From NCBI GenBank assembly GCA_040285825.1, contig JAUPSS010000003.1:186001-250000 (forward strand): DNA of 64,000 bases, read 5' to 3'. The translations under genes were made by a program, and so were the position numbers. Positions 10,461-20,949 of the stretch are shown piece after piece (within the stretch, counting starts at the first letter, position 1; the number at the start of each line of letters is the position of its first letter). Under the pieces are notes generated by a model, which worked only from the letters and a program-made list of their open reading frames with translations, searched no databases and had not been told where the DNA came from. This stretch comes from Eukaryota sp. TZLM1-RC. Lineage: Eukaryota; Metamonada: BaSk clade.

Positions 10461-12518
10461 AGTTTTGACTGCTGCTGCCAATGTGATGGTCATTAGGGCA
10501 GTGGGTGTGACAGTCGAAAAAAAGATTAGTTTCTGTTGTGATAGTCAACAATAGAATTTTGTTTATTTACAATTTGTTACATCCATAAAAACGAGAAGCG
10601 TGTACAGAAAGATAAATCGACACTTTGTTAAATGATTCTGGAACTACTGTAACTATTTTCAATCCCAAAGAGTCAAATAAGATAAAGTTGTTTTTGAAAA
10701 CAGCATTAATTTATTTAACCAAGGGAATTTGTAGGTTCGATGAGTTCGAATAAAGTTTCAACAATTTTGAATGTTATTTTGACTAATCCTTCTCATCAGC
10801 ATGTAACTGATATTTTACCAAGCGTTACGGTCCCAACAACCACATAGGTCTTACCTGAATGTGCCATTTCCACCAATATCATAGATTTATGCACTTCTAA
10901 TCATTTCTGGGCCGTTGTTGATGGTACAATAATTGTTACTTGGTTACGGATACATCGTAATATACCAACTCCTATCGTCACTTGTAGTTCATTAGTTGTC
11001 AATATACACCTTACACCTCTGGTATCGTTTGTTCACTCTCTACGAATCAAATTATTCCAATGTCAACGGACTATGTTCCTGAGCTAATCACTGAACGTCA
11101 TTTTGAGCTTGTCAGCTGAATTTACTAATCAATAAATCAATCAGTAAGTCAAAGTCAAATTATCAGCTTTATTTTCTCTAAAGTCAAGAATTTTTTTAAC
11201 TGAAATATTTATTGAGATAAGAAAAATCTATCTAGAATTCAATATCTTCTAAACAAGCTTCACTATTACTAAACCTACTCACAGCATTACGTTCATATTC
11301 TACACCAATAGCTAAAAGTGCCTTTGAAAGTCAAGAATTGGTGAGTTGATTAAGACCTTGTGTGTATATGTCAAGACGATTGCGAATTTTTTGGATTTAA
11401 ATTTCAACATTACCATAAATTTTTTTTTCCTTATTTATTTTTATTCAACAACAAATATGAAATACACAATTAAAACTCCACATCCTCAAAACCTGCCTCC
11501 CCTACATCAAAACAATTAATCGCTAAAGATTCAGAAAATTTCCCAAAAGAAGATAGTGAATCAGAAATTAGTGTTACCATTCCCTCAAAAATAGAAAATA
11601 CAATCCTGTTTTGCCAGTAAACAGGATTACCATAAAATTGTTGTCCTTTTTATTTAATTATTCAATTAACTGTATTAAGTCTCTTTCTAATTTCAATTCA
11701 ATTTGTTCATTAATTTCACCCTTATTCAGTGAAGTGTATATGGTGATGTTGGCTATTGGCCCAATTAAACAATTGTCATCACAGATGGCTATTGCTATTG
11801 GTTAAATGCACTTCTGCCAACAGTTTTTTTATAGTTTGTGTGAATAATATGGTTTCACATCCATTTACACAATAGAATTTATGGGTAATGATAATTAAAA
11901 CAAATAAAGTTTATTTTTTTATTTAACCTATTCAAATTTTAACGAGAACTCTAGTACATCTTTTAACGATATTCTAAACCCAAAGATAGAATATATTCTT
12001 ATTTGATGAAATATTCTGTGAGTTGAAGAAAGAAGCCTGTACTCTTGTCAAATGCTGCCTAATCGACATATAGATTTTTGAATAGACCATTGCCAGTAAA
12101 ACATACCGTTATCCAAGTTCGTTATACACTAGAATGACAGTATTCAACTGGTGACCAGGCGTATCTGCAAAGTTATTATTCAAATCTCTCTTCGTATCCC
12201 AGCGTTTCTGCCCTTGTTCAACATCCCTAACGTTGTAACGACGTAAATCATAGACTCTTTGAATGTGTTGATTTATGTTCATCGCTGCCAGGAGAAGTTA
12301 AATGGTGCGGAATTGACCACTGAAATACAAACAAGTGAAGAAGAAGAGTGAGAGACTTCCGTAACAGTTCACAAGTCCGTATCAAGAGAAGAAATAGTGC
12401 AAGGAGTAAGAAAATGCATTTTGGGAAACAGTCAGGATGGGAATGGATAATTTGCACCTCGCAGTTGATTGTCCAATACATCACTGAAAAAGATTCATCC
12501 TATTATTGTATCGAATCC
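10461..12518. other. Decayed repeat DNA, mainly LINE 3' ends
   Basis: No gene is visible. Minus-strand fragments at about 11190-11330 match the 3' end of the LINE piece at 26290-26410 (ending SDACLEDIEF in that copy). Another fragment at 11440-11640 reads VYWQNRIVFSIFEGM and SDSLSSFGKFSESL, a block also found near 56300. These are remnants of the non-LTR family. At 12248-12518 an open frame runs into the EFHB-like gene but has no protein-like composition. Confidence 0.5.
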
Positions 12519-13715
12519 ATGCACAGAGATTCCCCCCAAAAAGCTATGGCTCGAGAACAGTTTCACAATCTCAGGTCTCTACTAAAACAACGATGTTTTG
12601 AATATTCAGACGATTCACAAAACATTGACCTGTGTACTCTAGAACAACTAGTAGACGATCTGCAACTTCCAATAGACGAGGCCAATATTGATCTGGTGAA
12701 ACAACACTGTTGCAATTCCAACACATTAATCAACCTTTCACTTCTCTTCTCAAGGCTTTCCTTTCGTCACAGAGCTGGAGAAGTCAGCTCAATCTGTTTC
12801 GTTCCTCCTCGTGACACCGTGGATGATTCTTCTCTACCGAAAGCTCGTCCCTCGACAGCTCCCCCACGAAGCGCATGCAGTTCATCTTCTACTCTTGATT
12901 TCTCTTTCAGCAGCTCTGTCCCAAAACCCTTTGCTGTCACTCTAAATAAGAATTCTCAGTCCTTGGTTGATCGAACTCTTGCTTGGGAAAAGATCTGTCT
13001 GTTCAAAAAACGATTAATGTGCTTTGATTGTTCAAAATCTGGAATTGTTCCAAGATCTTTGTTTTTTGAGGTATTAGCGACTGTTAAGGTAAAATTAGAT
13101 GGTGACTTGCTAAAGCGGGTTATTTCTGACTGTAGTATGACTGATGAGGGCCAAGAATCAATCAATTACAGATTGTTTTTCGAACTTTATCTCCCATCAC
13201 AAAATTCTATTTTTGATTTGGAGAAGCAAATATCGTTCTTAACTCCCTGGCTTTTTCCGAGCGGCTCCGCTGATGATCAATATAGGTCAGGCTTAATTAA
13301 CGAAAATTACAATCAGTGTCAGTGGAAATCACTTGTCAAAAGGCCAAAAACTGCTTGTATTTATGAACCCCCTTCAACTGTTTCAAAATCAATCGATTCC
13401 CAAGAACTTCTGAATGACAAGGTAAGTTATGCTAAAAGTAGTAATCCTTTGTTAACTTCTATTGAACTAGGAAAATCAAGGAATTTATTGTTCAATTTAC
13501 CTCGGGATATGGTTTATGGATCACCTTATCCAAAGAAAACAGAATCATTTGCTGACCTTGTTGCTAATCAATTCAGCATTGTGAATGCTCCTGTTAAACG
13601 TGTACAGAAATCTTTAAGCAAAACATTTGGTTATTCAAAAGCAAATAGGACCAGTCTACTGCGAGCCAAGTTTATCAAGAACAGAATTGACAAGGAAAAG
13701 AATAAATTCAGATGA
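12519..13715 (+). CDS. EF-hand protein, possibly EFHB/CFAP21-like
   Basis: The product is 398 residues if it starts at MHRDSPQKAM. The frame is open for 57 more codons upstream, but that stretch looks non-coding. Two helical calcium-binding-like regions are seen. QRCFEYSDDSQNIDLCTLEQLV is near the start. In mid-protein, FKKRLMCFDCSKSGIVPRSL is followed by DGDLLKRVISDCSMTDEGQ; both loops lack full ligand sets. A long Ser/Pro linker separates them. Near the C-terminus YGSPYPKKTESFADLV, then a basic tail, recalls the doublet-microtubule protein EFHB, but I cannot confirm it. The gene ends in TGA and is followed by a LINE relic. Confidence 0.42.
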   Translation: MHRDSPQKAMAREQFHNLRSLLKQRCFEYSDDSQNIDLCTLEQLVDDLQLPIDEANIDLVKQHCCNSNTLINLSLLFSRLSFRHRAGEVSSICFVPPRDTVDDSSLPKARPSTAPPRSACSSSSTLDFSFSSSVPKPFAVTLNKNSQSLVDRTLAWEKICLFKKRLMCFDCSKSGIVPRSLFFEVLATVKVKLDGDLLKRVISDCSMTDEGQESINYRLFFELYLPSQNSIFDLEKQISFLTPWLFPSGSADDQYRSGLINENYNQCQWKSLVKRPKTACIYEPPSTVSKSIDSQELLNDKVSYAKSSNPLLTSIELGKSRNLLFNLPRDMVYGSPYPKKTESFADLVANQFSIVNAPVKRVQKSLSKTFGYSKANRTSLLRAKFIKNRIDKEKNKFR

Positions 13716-13869
13716 GGTTAGTGTTACTTTTATAAGTTTGGGAGGGTTTTTGTATTTTAAATATGTGTATTTTAAATTTTTGTTATTTCGTTTTTACCAT
13801 TTTTGTGTTCAACTTGAATTATTGAATATATAAATAGACGTATTGTCAACTGAAGTCCGTTCATTTAGA

Positions 13870-14740
13870 CTGTTTACTGTCTTACATAATAAAGACGTCA
13901 CGGAAGTGATTAAACATAGACTGATTTGTGTAAATACCCAATCAAAAAAATCAGTCATCAGTTTCTTCACTGTTTGTAACCATTGTACCACGAAGATTTG
14001 GACTGTGTGCTACTAATGAAGCATTTGTAACAAAAATGAGATTATATTTGAATATCCCCATTAATCAATTGTTATCAAAAGAAAAATGTATTTGTTCGAG
14101 TTCACCTCAACTCACTTTGCATCATGCTCTGAATTGTTCGAAATTGATAACTTATTGTTCTTCATTACATGATGCTGTTAGAGACACTGTTTTTAATATG
14201 ACACGAACTACAAGAATCTCGTGTATCAAAGGGCCCCTGCTGAAGAAGCACTGTCATTGAATAATTTGGTTCTGATGACAGAGGTGATGTATACTGTGAT
14301 TGGATTGAGAACTCTGAAGCTATTTTTGACTTTGTCTCATGTAATGTTGCAAATGACACTTTGGTTCAAAGAAGAAAACTTAATCCTGTAAGTGCTCTTG
14401 AATTTAAAGCTAAAGAAAAACATAGAAAATATGACAAAGATATCGAAGAAGCTAATGCTGATAGAAATAGACCTCTTGTTTTTATTGCTTTCCCATTTTC
14501 GATAAACGGAAGACTATCAGTAGAAGCAGGAACTTTTTTGAATGATTTCCAAAAAATGGTTCAACAAAAAACAATGAAAAGATTTGATATTTTTTATGGC
14601 GTTCTCGAATTCAATTTGCCATTATTAATAGATTGCCTCGGTTTTTCAATCGAATTAGAGAAGCTTTAGCTAGACAGCAAGCAGATCAAGATTTTGTAGA
14701 GGAAGTTTTGGTTACATGAATTTCGTCCCATTAGTTATGA
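13870..14740 (+). pseudogene. Non-LTR retrotransposon relic 2
   Basis: This is a shorter copy of the element at 4651-6030. It carries the zinc knuckle (CICSSSPQLTLHHALNC), then a frameshift near 14260 within the RLE-like region, then HRKYDKDIEEANADRNRPLVF and a tail without the nonsense codon seen in copy 1. The copy begins abruptly at SSVSSLFVTIVPRRFG just after the EFHB-like gene. That is consistent with a 5'-truncated insertion. Confidence 0.6.
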
Positions 14741-15083
14741 GTTTATTTTGTTAATTATGGAAGTTCAATAAATTAATTTTACGTAAATACCCTAAAGATT
14801 GCCTAATCACAAAAATACCAAGATTCACAAAAAACATAATTGAATGAATAATTTTGAACAATTATTGGTTGTGCAAAAGTTTGAAGTCCATATGTAGAAT
14901 GGATGCTTTTTACAAGGTTTGGGTCTTTAGACTTCGATTGGATATCTATAGACCATGTTGGATCAAAAACCTTACTTTTGCGTGCAATAAGTTCAAGTTA
15001 GCGTTGTTTCTGCTTTTGTTGAAGCACATGCGGTTTAAACACAAAAAGAAGCTCAATAAAATACACTTTACTATCAATAAATA

Positions 15084-15575
15084 ATGCCTGCTAGGACACC
15101 ATCTCCTTCCCTCTCTGACGAAGAACCTTCCACTCCTCGCTCAACTATTTCTGAGTTCGCCAGTGATCTTGGTGGAACTCTTGGCTTTTCTATTATAGCT
15201 ACACTGGCTGATGGAATTCTGTATGCAATACTTCTCACCATGACGGAGCAAATCACATTCTCAGCTGCTGTGGCCTCTATCCTTGGCGGTATAATACATT
15301 ACTCATGTTGTCGCATGTTTGTTTATGCTCGTTACAAAGAAAGTGTCAATCCTATGTATTCACTAGTTATGTACTTCCTTGTATCCTGGATAGGAGCAGG
15401 GTTACACTCTCTCTTTGTTACTTTTCTTTTTAGATATCTATCTTCTTTTACTTCTTGGTTTATTAGCAAGATTGTCATTTTCTTGTGTTATACCTTTCCT
15501 CTTTCAAAGTTTGTTGTGTTTTCTGGTGGTAAACCAGTGTCAAACAATAGTGATAGGGGATTAGTATCTGTGTGA
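15084..15575 (+). CDS. GtrA-like four-helix membrane protein
   Basis: The 163-residue product starts with a Ser/Pro-rich cytosolic tail (1-25), followed by four hydrophobic segments at about 30-50, 60-75, 88-108 and 115-140. The pattern FASDLGGTLGFSIIATLAD, a basic residue after the second helix (CRMFVYARYK) and the ending SKIVIFLCYTFPLSKFVVF match the GtrA/DPMS family. Members move or help move lipid-linked sugars across membranes; the substrate is not predictable here. ATG follows AATAAATA directly. The family is common in bacteria and scattered in protists. Confidence 0.6.
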   Translation: MPARTPSPSLSDEEPSTPRSTISEFASDLGGTLGFSIIATLADGILYAILLTMTEQITFSAAVASILGGIIHYSCCRMFVYARYKESVNPMYSLVMYFLVSWIGAGLHSLFVTFLFRYLSSFTSWFISKIVIFLCYTFPLSKFVVFSGGKPVSNNSDRGLVSV

Positions 15576-15709
15576 GTCTTTGTAATGTGTTTTGGTATTT
15601 TGAATGTAAAGATTATTAAGTCATGGACTATGATGTTTTTGTAGAAATTATTTATTCAACAAATATTTAATAGATTTAAACCAATTTATAATACAAATAT
15701 ATACAAAAA

Positions 15710-16363
15710 TTAATGAGGAATTATACAAGAAGCTGGTAAGGAGTAATGAGCATAGTCAACAAATTGCTGATCACAGATGTTCAAGGGGTCAATTCTATCA
15801 ACAATTGTGGAGCTTGAATAAACTTCAAGAGGACTACTTGATGTTAATAACAGAGATGAAGCCCCATTCTGAGAAGACAGCTGCTCACACTTGGATATGG
15901 AAACAACATAGAATGGTGCAATGATGGTAGATTTAGTGGTGGCATATGCATTATCGTTAGTGGAACGTCGGCGTTGCAAAAGACATCGCAAAAGAACTTC
16001 ACGATTGCACAGTGACCGCAGTCGCTCCTGTTTTGAACTAATACGTTGTTTCATCTCATTAAGTTGCTGCGAAGATGATGAAGAAGAAGTACGTCCAGTG
16101 ACAGAACGTTCCACCTGATACATGTCATCAAAACCATTCCAGCTTATTTCTTTGTTGTTAACCTCAATTACCTTAAGGGAGCGCAGAACATTTAAAGCGT
16201 CATAAACCCTTCGTCGTGTATTCTGAGATGAAGACCCTTTGTCTAAAGTATCCTTCACAAGTTCATCAGCCACCTCATTATATGTTGTTTTCTGTTTGAT
16301 GCGTACGGTTTCTGCAACAATTTTAGCAATATCTCTGAGACTGGATTTGTCCTTACAACCCAT
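15710..16363 (-). CDS. E2F dimerisation partner (DP) transcription factor
   Basis: The 217-residue product opens with a winged-helix domain at about 5-78. VRIKQKTTYNEVADELVKD, NTRRRVYDALNVLRSLKVI and KEISWNGF are the diagnostic DP sequence, including the RRRVYDALNVL DNA-recognition helix. A short coiled dimerisation segment follows (QLNEMKQRISSKQERL). A reduced DP C-terminal domain comes last (PFYVVSISK). DP pairs with E2F to control S-phase genes; the E2F partner is not in this window. The protein is much shorter than animal DP. It shares a 168-bp intergenic region with the divergent gene at 16532, which holds a motif also seen at Fanzor right ends. Confidence 0.88.
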   Translation of the reverse strand: MGCKDKSSLRDIAKIVAETVRIKQKTTYNEVADELVKDTLDKGSSSQNTRRRVYDALNVLRSLKVIEVNNKEISWNGFDDMYQVERSVTGRTSSSSSSQQLNEMKQRISSKQERLRSLCNREVLLRCLLQRRRSTNDNAYATTKSTIIAPFYVVSISKCEQLSSQNGASSLLLTSSSPLEVYSSSTIVDRIDPLNICDQQFVDYAHYSLPASCIIPH

Positions 16364-16425
16364 AGGAATAGTGGATATGTTCAGTGAGTAAGGAGAAGAG
16401 CTGTCAAAAGAGTTGTTAGAGTATA

Positions 16426-16458
16426 TTGTCTGTGGTTTTCATTTGAAATGCATACCTG
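16426..16458 (-). promoter_or_regulatory. AACCACAGACAATATA motif upstream of DP
   Basis: On the minus strand, TGAAAACCACAGACAATATA preceded by ATGCATTTC lies about 65 bp before the DP ATG. The same composite (CATTTCC, then TGAAAACCACA and ACAGTAT) ends the conserved blocks of Fanzor relics A, B and C. No Fanzor lies here, so the motif is probably a host promoter element rather than purely element DNA. Confidence 0.45.
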
Positions 16459-16531
16459 TGAATTTCATCTCAAATAGATATCACTCCCTCTTTCACATTC
16501 ACCTCACATTTCATTCACTTTCATAAATATT

Positions 16532-17308
16532 ATGTCTTTAGTTGCATCTGGTACACCCAATTCCGTACAAATCCAACTTTATTACTATCTAGTATTTGGA
16601 GCTCGACGTTTTGGTGCTACTACCATCGGTCTTCCAGTCTGTGAATTACTCTCTTCTCTCTTCACTGAACATTTTGCAGCGGAAGCTAAGAAGAATAAAA
16701 AAGTTGTACATCCTGACACCACTCTCGAAGTAGCCTACAAGCTTACCGGAAATTTTGGTTCTAGAACTGTTGCCTGTCTACAGAATTGGCTTTCTTCAAA
16801 TTCTGGTGGTAATGCTCCTGCTTTCTCTGTTCAGGTCCGTCCCCAGCAAGAGATTAATGTTAAGTTTTACGACGCTTGGTTGAAGGACAAAGAGAAGAAA
16901 GAGATAGAAACTATAACGATAGAACAATTGAAATCACACCCAGCCAATTCAAAGGTGGTACTTGCTGACCACCTGTGGAACACTTGGTTGGAGATAATCA
17001 ACGAGGGAAAGGGAAGCATCACCAGGATTCCTGAGTCCATCATACCCTTCCTGGGTGATGCAAAAAACAATCTGTTTTCGGTTGAATTGGCTGAACAGGT
17101 AGCTCAATATTCAGCCGCTCAATTATTCAAGATTAGAGAACAAGTACTTGAATTACTTGATGTACTTGAGTCTACTTTTCTCAAGAAGTTAAATTGTTTT
17201 GTTATCAGCTTGGGTAAAAGAACTAGTTCAGAAGCTGCCTTATCCAGTGACGTAAATGAAGCTTTCAAAAGAGTGGCTGCTGCGGAAGACACTCAGCATA
17301 CTGATTAA
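16532..17308 (+). CDS. Unknown helical protein
   Basis: This is an uninterrupted frame of 258 residues with ordinary amino-acid composition and a clean ATG (AAATATTATG) in a short divergent promoter shared with DP. It is largely helical. There is an N-terminal domain (about 10-90, RFGATTIGLPVCELLSSLF), a middle acidic-lysine stretch (KDKEKKEIETITIEQL) and a C-terminal helix pair rich in Leu (FKIREQVLELLDVLESTFL). No signal peptide or membrane segment is seen. I do not recognise the family. The fold could be an ENTH/VHS-like superhelix, but this is a guess from spacing only. Confidence 0.8.
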   Translation: MSLVASGTPNSVQIQLYYYLVFGARRFGATTIGLPVCELLSSLFTEHFAAEAKKNKKVVHPDTTLEVAYKLTGNFGSRTVACLQNWLSSNSGGNAPAFSVQVRPQQEINVKFYDAWLKDKEKKEIETITIEQLKSHPANSKVVLADHLWNTWLEIINEGKGSITRIPESIIPFLGDAKNNLFSVELAEQVAQYSAAQLFKIREQVLELLDVLESTFLKKLNCFVISLGKRTSSEAALSSDVNEAFKRVAAAEDTQHTD

Positions 17309-17352
17309 TAGTAGTACAATAGTATTGGTTTTTTGAAGATAAAAGTTCTTTT

Positions 17353-17447
17353 TTTTATTTTCAATACAAAATCAATTAAAAGTGTTTTATTTTCAATACA
17401 AAATCAATTAAAAGTGTTTTATTTTTAATACATTTTTAATCAAAACT
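17353..17447. repeat. 32-bp tandem repeat, 2-3 units
   Basis: The unit TTTTATTTTCAATACAAAAT plus CAATTAAAAGTG is repeated exactly at 17353-17384 and 17385-17416. A third, degenerate unit runs to about 17447. It lies between the unknown gene's stop and the mariner relic. Confidence 0.85.
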
Positions 17448-17451
17448 TTAT

Positions 17452-18071
17452 TCAATCCAAATGATCTTTGAAAAAGTTTGCCTTTATACCATGCAAGTAT
17501 GGTGATCTGAATGGGCAAAAATCCTTCCAGCCACTATGGTCAAATAAATTGCTGCAATTAAAATTCATTGTACGTAATAGCTGCTGTGAAAGATTCACAC
17601 CTTGCAGTGGGCTGTGTAACGAATTGTCTCTGACTTTTCTTCTAAGCAGACCAAAAAACGCTTCTATTGGGTTACAATCAGGAGAATACGGTGGTAAAAT
17701 CAAATATTTTAAGCCAGCCAATTTTACAGCCCTGAAAATGTATGCACTTTTATGAATATTAGGAGAGGTTGTTCTTTCACAAGTTGGAGGATAAATGAGG
17801 ACTCTGTTTCGTTTAGTTTGTGACGAGATGAAGGAGTTTGGAAGAGATTGCGTGATGTAGGATTGGGAGTAGATTCAGAACTAGGAAATACTTGGCGTAA
17901 CCAAGTCGATACCGTAGATTGTGCAACGCAGTAGTATTCAGCAACGTCTTGTTGTGTTTTCTCAAGGAAGACTAAGGTGTACACCGCACGAATCTTTGTG
18001 TCTTCGCTAGCGTGTACTTTGAGGCGCCTAAGATCATTACCAGACAACAATAAGTCGATAGTGGCCCCCAT
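17452..18071 (-). pseudogene. Tc1/mariner-IS630-type transposase with internal deletion
   Basis: Two minus-strand frames represent the two ends of one transposase. The N-terminal piece (18071-17724) has a helix-turn-helix (QQDVAEYYCVAQSTVSTWL). The C-terminal piece (17721-17452) has LILPPYSPDCNPIEAFFGLL, the classic end of the DDE core holding the last acidic residue. The centre, which should carry the first two Asp residues, is missing between KEQPLLI and KVHTF, and the halves are out of frame. It cannot be active. I could not identify terminal inverted repeats. Confidence 0.75.
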
Positions 18072-18308
18072 AGAAGTGAATAAAGGACAGTAAAAAGAAG
18101 ATGTGAGAAATTTATGAAGTGAGAATTAAAATTCACCTATTATTGACCACAGGTGAATCACACAGACTTTCTTCAAACATCATTCAAACTTAATCCAAGA
18201 ACTTACATTCTTGGTGAGATCGTCGACAGACGTTCTAGATTCCTCGAATAATTGGCCCCTAATCTCAGTGAGCCCATTTCTCCTCTAAAACAATACGTAG
18301 CTTTGATG

Positions 18309-20125
18309 CTAGTTTCTTTGTGGACTCTGGAACGCTTCTGGTCTTGTTCCATAGTAGTGCTCACTAATTGCAATTTCTAGATGATTTAGTGATGCAGAAA
18401 TGTCTCTAGACCATACTTGATTACATTCCGGACCACTGAAATAGGCGTTGTGAACTTTAACTTCACCATCAACTTCTCAATAGATCTTTTGGTGTAGCAA
18501 CTTGCAGCAGTTCACATTTGCAGATGTCATATATTCATCTCCGATCTTCACGTTAGCAAATGAACATTGTAACAACTTGAGAAACGCCTTGCGTGGTGTT
18601 TTCACTTTTTGACGTGATGTACCACCACCTTCATTACCAAACCACACCTTTACCTCTCGACCGTTTGCAAATTTTCTCACTTTGTTGATAATGGAGCTTA
18701 ATCTTTTTTGTTTTCTTATAAAGAAGTCAAATGTGTTTCTCCTCAATGCTTTTCCAGCACTCAGATATAATTGCTGTTTTAGCAATGATCGTCTTACGTT
18801 ATTACCTTCATAGTCCTTATAGTCACCGATAGTTGATATTTCAAGCAGATAATGGTTCTATTTCTGCACGTCATAAACATCTATTGATGAGTGGGTCAGT
18901 GAAGCGGAGTGATTGATTTTTCGTTGCTTTGGTGCCAAAAAGATATTGGATACGGTCGGCCCTGAACGTGTTCCAATGGAACCACATAGATTTGAGTGGT
19001 TGGGGTCGATGGCCTAGAACACCATTTCCGTTTCGTCATCAGGTGCCTGCCACTCAGTAGCTTTTGGTTTCTGACGAGGTCTTGGCCGTTCAACCTTGGC
19101 TTGCAAGGCATGTTTTCTATTCCGAGTGGTTTCGTAGTAGTCAAGTTCTCCTCTGGATCTCTTATCAGCCAAGGCTTCTCCGGACAATCTCACTTGTGTT
19201 GTTTTGGGGTGCGGTTTGAAAGTTATACGGACACTATCACCATTAGAAGACATGGTGTAGTCATTAGCTTTTGTTTTAAAAAATTAATAGGGGTTTTTCA
19301 AAATTGTTTGTGATGTGTTTCTGGAGATAAAGTGGTTGAGAACCCATGTGGAAAAGGGGACAAAAATAGGCTTCAAACTAGCGATGGGGGTGAGTCTATG
19401 TCGTCTAAAGGTATGTGCAAAGGCTTGCTCCAGGTGGTTTTGGATTGTTAAGCCGCAACGAAAGATGAAGGTACCATTCTCTTGATTAAGGGTTACTCTT
19501 CGACAAGATAGAAGAGTGTTGTACCTTTGAAGATCACCAACCAAAAAGTTAATCAGAGTAAGAGCCATGGTATGGTGTGTGTTGAGCCAAGAATGAAGAG
19601 GTTCACGAAAGTTCGTGCTTTTGTAAAGAACAGAGCCAGCATAAGTGGCTGGTGCAGGGCATTTATAAACTACTGCATACGAGCGGAAGAAGTTAAGTTT
19701 CCACGACACAAGTCCATCAGCAAGAAGCTGCTGGTAGTTTTTTGCAGCTGGCGGCACTTTGCATCCACTAGTTGTTGTAGAGGCCTACTAGTGGGTAGTG
19801 CATGATTACGACCTGTTCTTGACAAGAACAAGACAGCAAAAGGCCATAATGTAGAAATTCGCTCAAGCTTCTGATACACATGGCCTTTGCCAGCTCTGTT
19901 GAATCGATGTCTGACTTTTGGTTTACAGAGCGCCACAAAGTCAAGACACTGAATCCACAATTGATGCTGAGTCAGAAAATGACTGTCTTCGGGGAAGCGC
20001 ACAGCAAAAACTCTGGCCAGCAAACTGCCGAGGTGAGCCATGGTGGTCACCTTGGTCAGCTGTCCATCAATATAATCACACACTGGCCGCTCAAAGAACT
20101 GATGAAGGGAACAGGCACGTTCCAT
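18309..20125 (-). pseudogene. Fanzor relic D: full-length, about 605 codons
   Basis: This is the most complete Fanzor relic. From a Met at 20125 the frame reads through an N-terminal helical half (QLTKVTTMAHLGSLLARVF, LLADGLVSWKLNFF). A frameshift occurs near 19700. One frame then continues to 18309 with stops at about 19283, 19012, 18857 and 18475. It contains SNGDSVRITFK and RuvC-I, AIDPNHSNLCGS, directly after a TAG. It also contains VKVWFGNEGGGTSRQKV, RuvC-II GDEYMTSANVNCC and RuvC-III VWSRDISASLN. All three catalytic acidic residues are kept. Downstream (18071-18308) only weak similarity to the A/B/C 3' block is visible. A 605-codon length is normal for Fanzor1. Confidence 0.72.
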
Positions 20126-20212
20126 GACTGCATAGACCTTACAGAAAACGGAAAAGTTAAATGATATTGAACAGTTTTGAAATTTCTTTTCAAGTTGATG
20201 CTTTACTATCAA

Positions 20213-20850
20213 TAACTGGAACTTGTGCCTTTTGGAGGTGATGAGAGCGCACGTAAATATTCAGCGCCTTTTTTAGAGCAAGATGGTTCTCCAACAACAA
20301 CAAAAATAAAGCCACACCCTCATCAACATTCGGTTTTCAGATAAAATCATTGATTAATCCATTATCTACACTTGTTCAGAATTGAGTTCCCGCTGACCAA
20401 TCAACTTTCACAATGACTGCTGCGACAACTGCGCTAAGTAAGCGCCCCATCATAAAATTTTCATGGTCAGAAGAGTTATCTCACGCCAAAAATTGACATT
20501 TAAATTTTCAATATCTAATACTGGAAAAAAATAGATCATAAACTTTGGAGCATCAATATAAGTTACCATTGTTGGCTTGATAAACAAATACAAAATGTAC
20601 AAAAACGTTAAGTTTATCAAACTTTAATTGGCCAGCAACATTATGACAAAGATCTTGGGATCAGCAAAGCCACTTTAAACTTTACGCTTAGTGGCGTAAT
20701 ACAATTAGACCATGTTAAACATATCCTAGCGGCTATTTCAAGCATTAATATGCTACTTATCAAAAGTTGCATGCTGCATCACCTAAAATTATTGAATGAA
20801 AGCCTCTTCATTCAAAGTGATGAGAAACATCTTACACATTTGTAACTTGA
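20213..20850. other. No gene recognised (edge of old retroelement)
   Basis: This AT-rich DNA has no coding frame. It may be the decayed 5' part of the old Ty3/gypsy relic whose reverse transcriptase begins near 20.95 kb. I see no LTR. Confidence 0.35.
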
Positions 20851-20949
20851 GGCTGAACTCGGTCATTAATTTTCCCAAGTGTTAAATAGGTCAACGTTCC
20901 AAAATGTTGGTTACACACATACAGTGTTCTGGTTGTTCGATTATTCTAG

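Noticed and set aside
12348-12518. N-terminal extension of the EFHB-like gene
   Set aside because: The frame is open but the composition looks non-coding, and overlapping minus-strand frames are equally long. The Met at 12519 starts protein-like sequence.
15710-16363. E2F itself rather than DP
   Set aside because: The RRRVYDALNVL recognition helix and TTYNEVADELV are DP-type; E2F has RRIYDITNVL.
18477-19253. Alternative genetic code, because Fanzor D has few stops in one long frame
   Set aside because: All intact host genes end at TAA, TAG or TGA with no in-frame stops, and relics A and C also carry frameshifts, so ordinary decay explains it.
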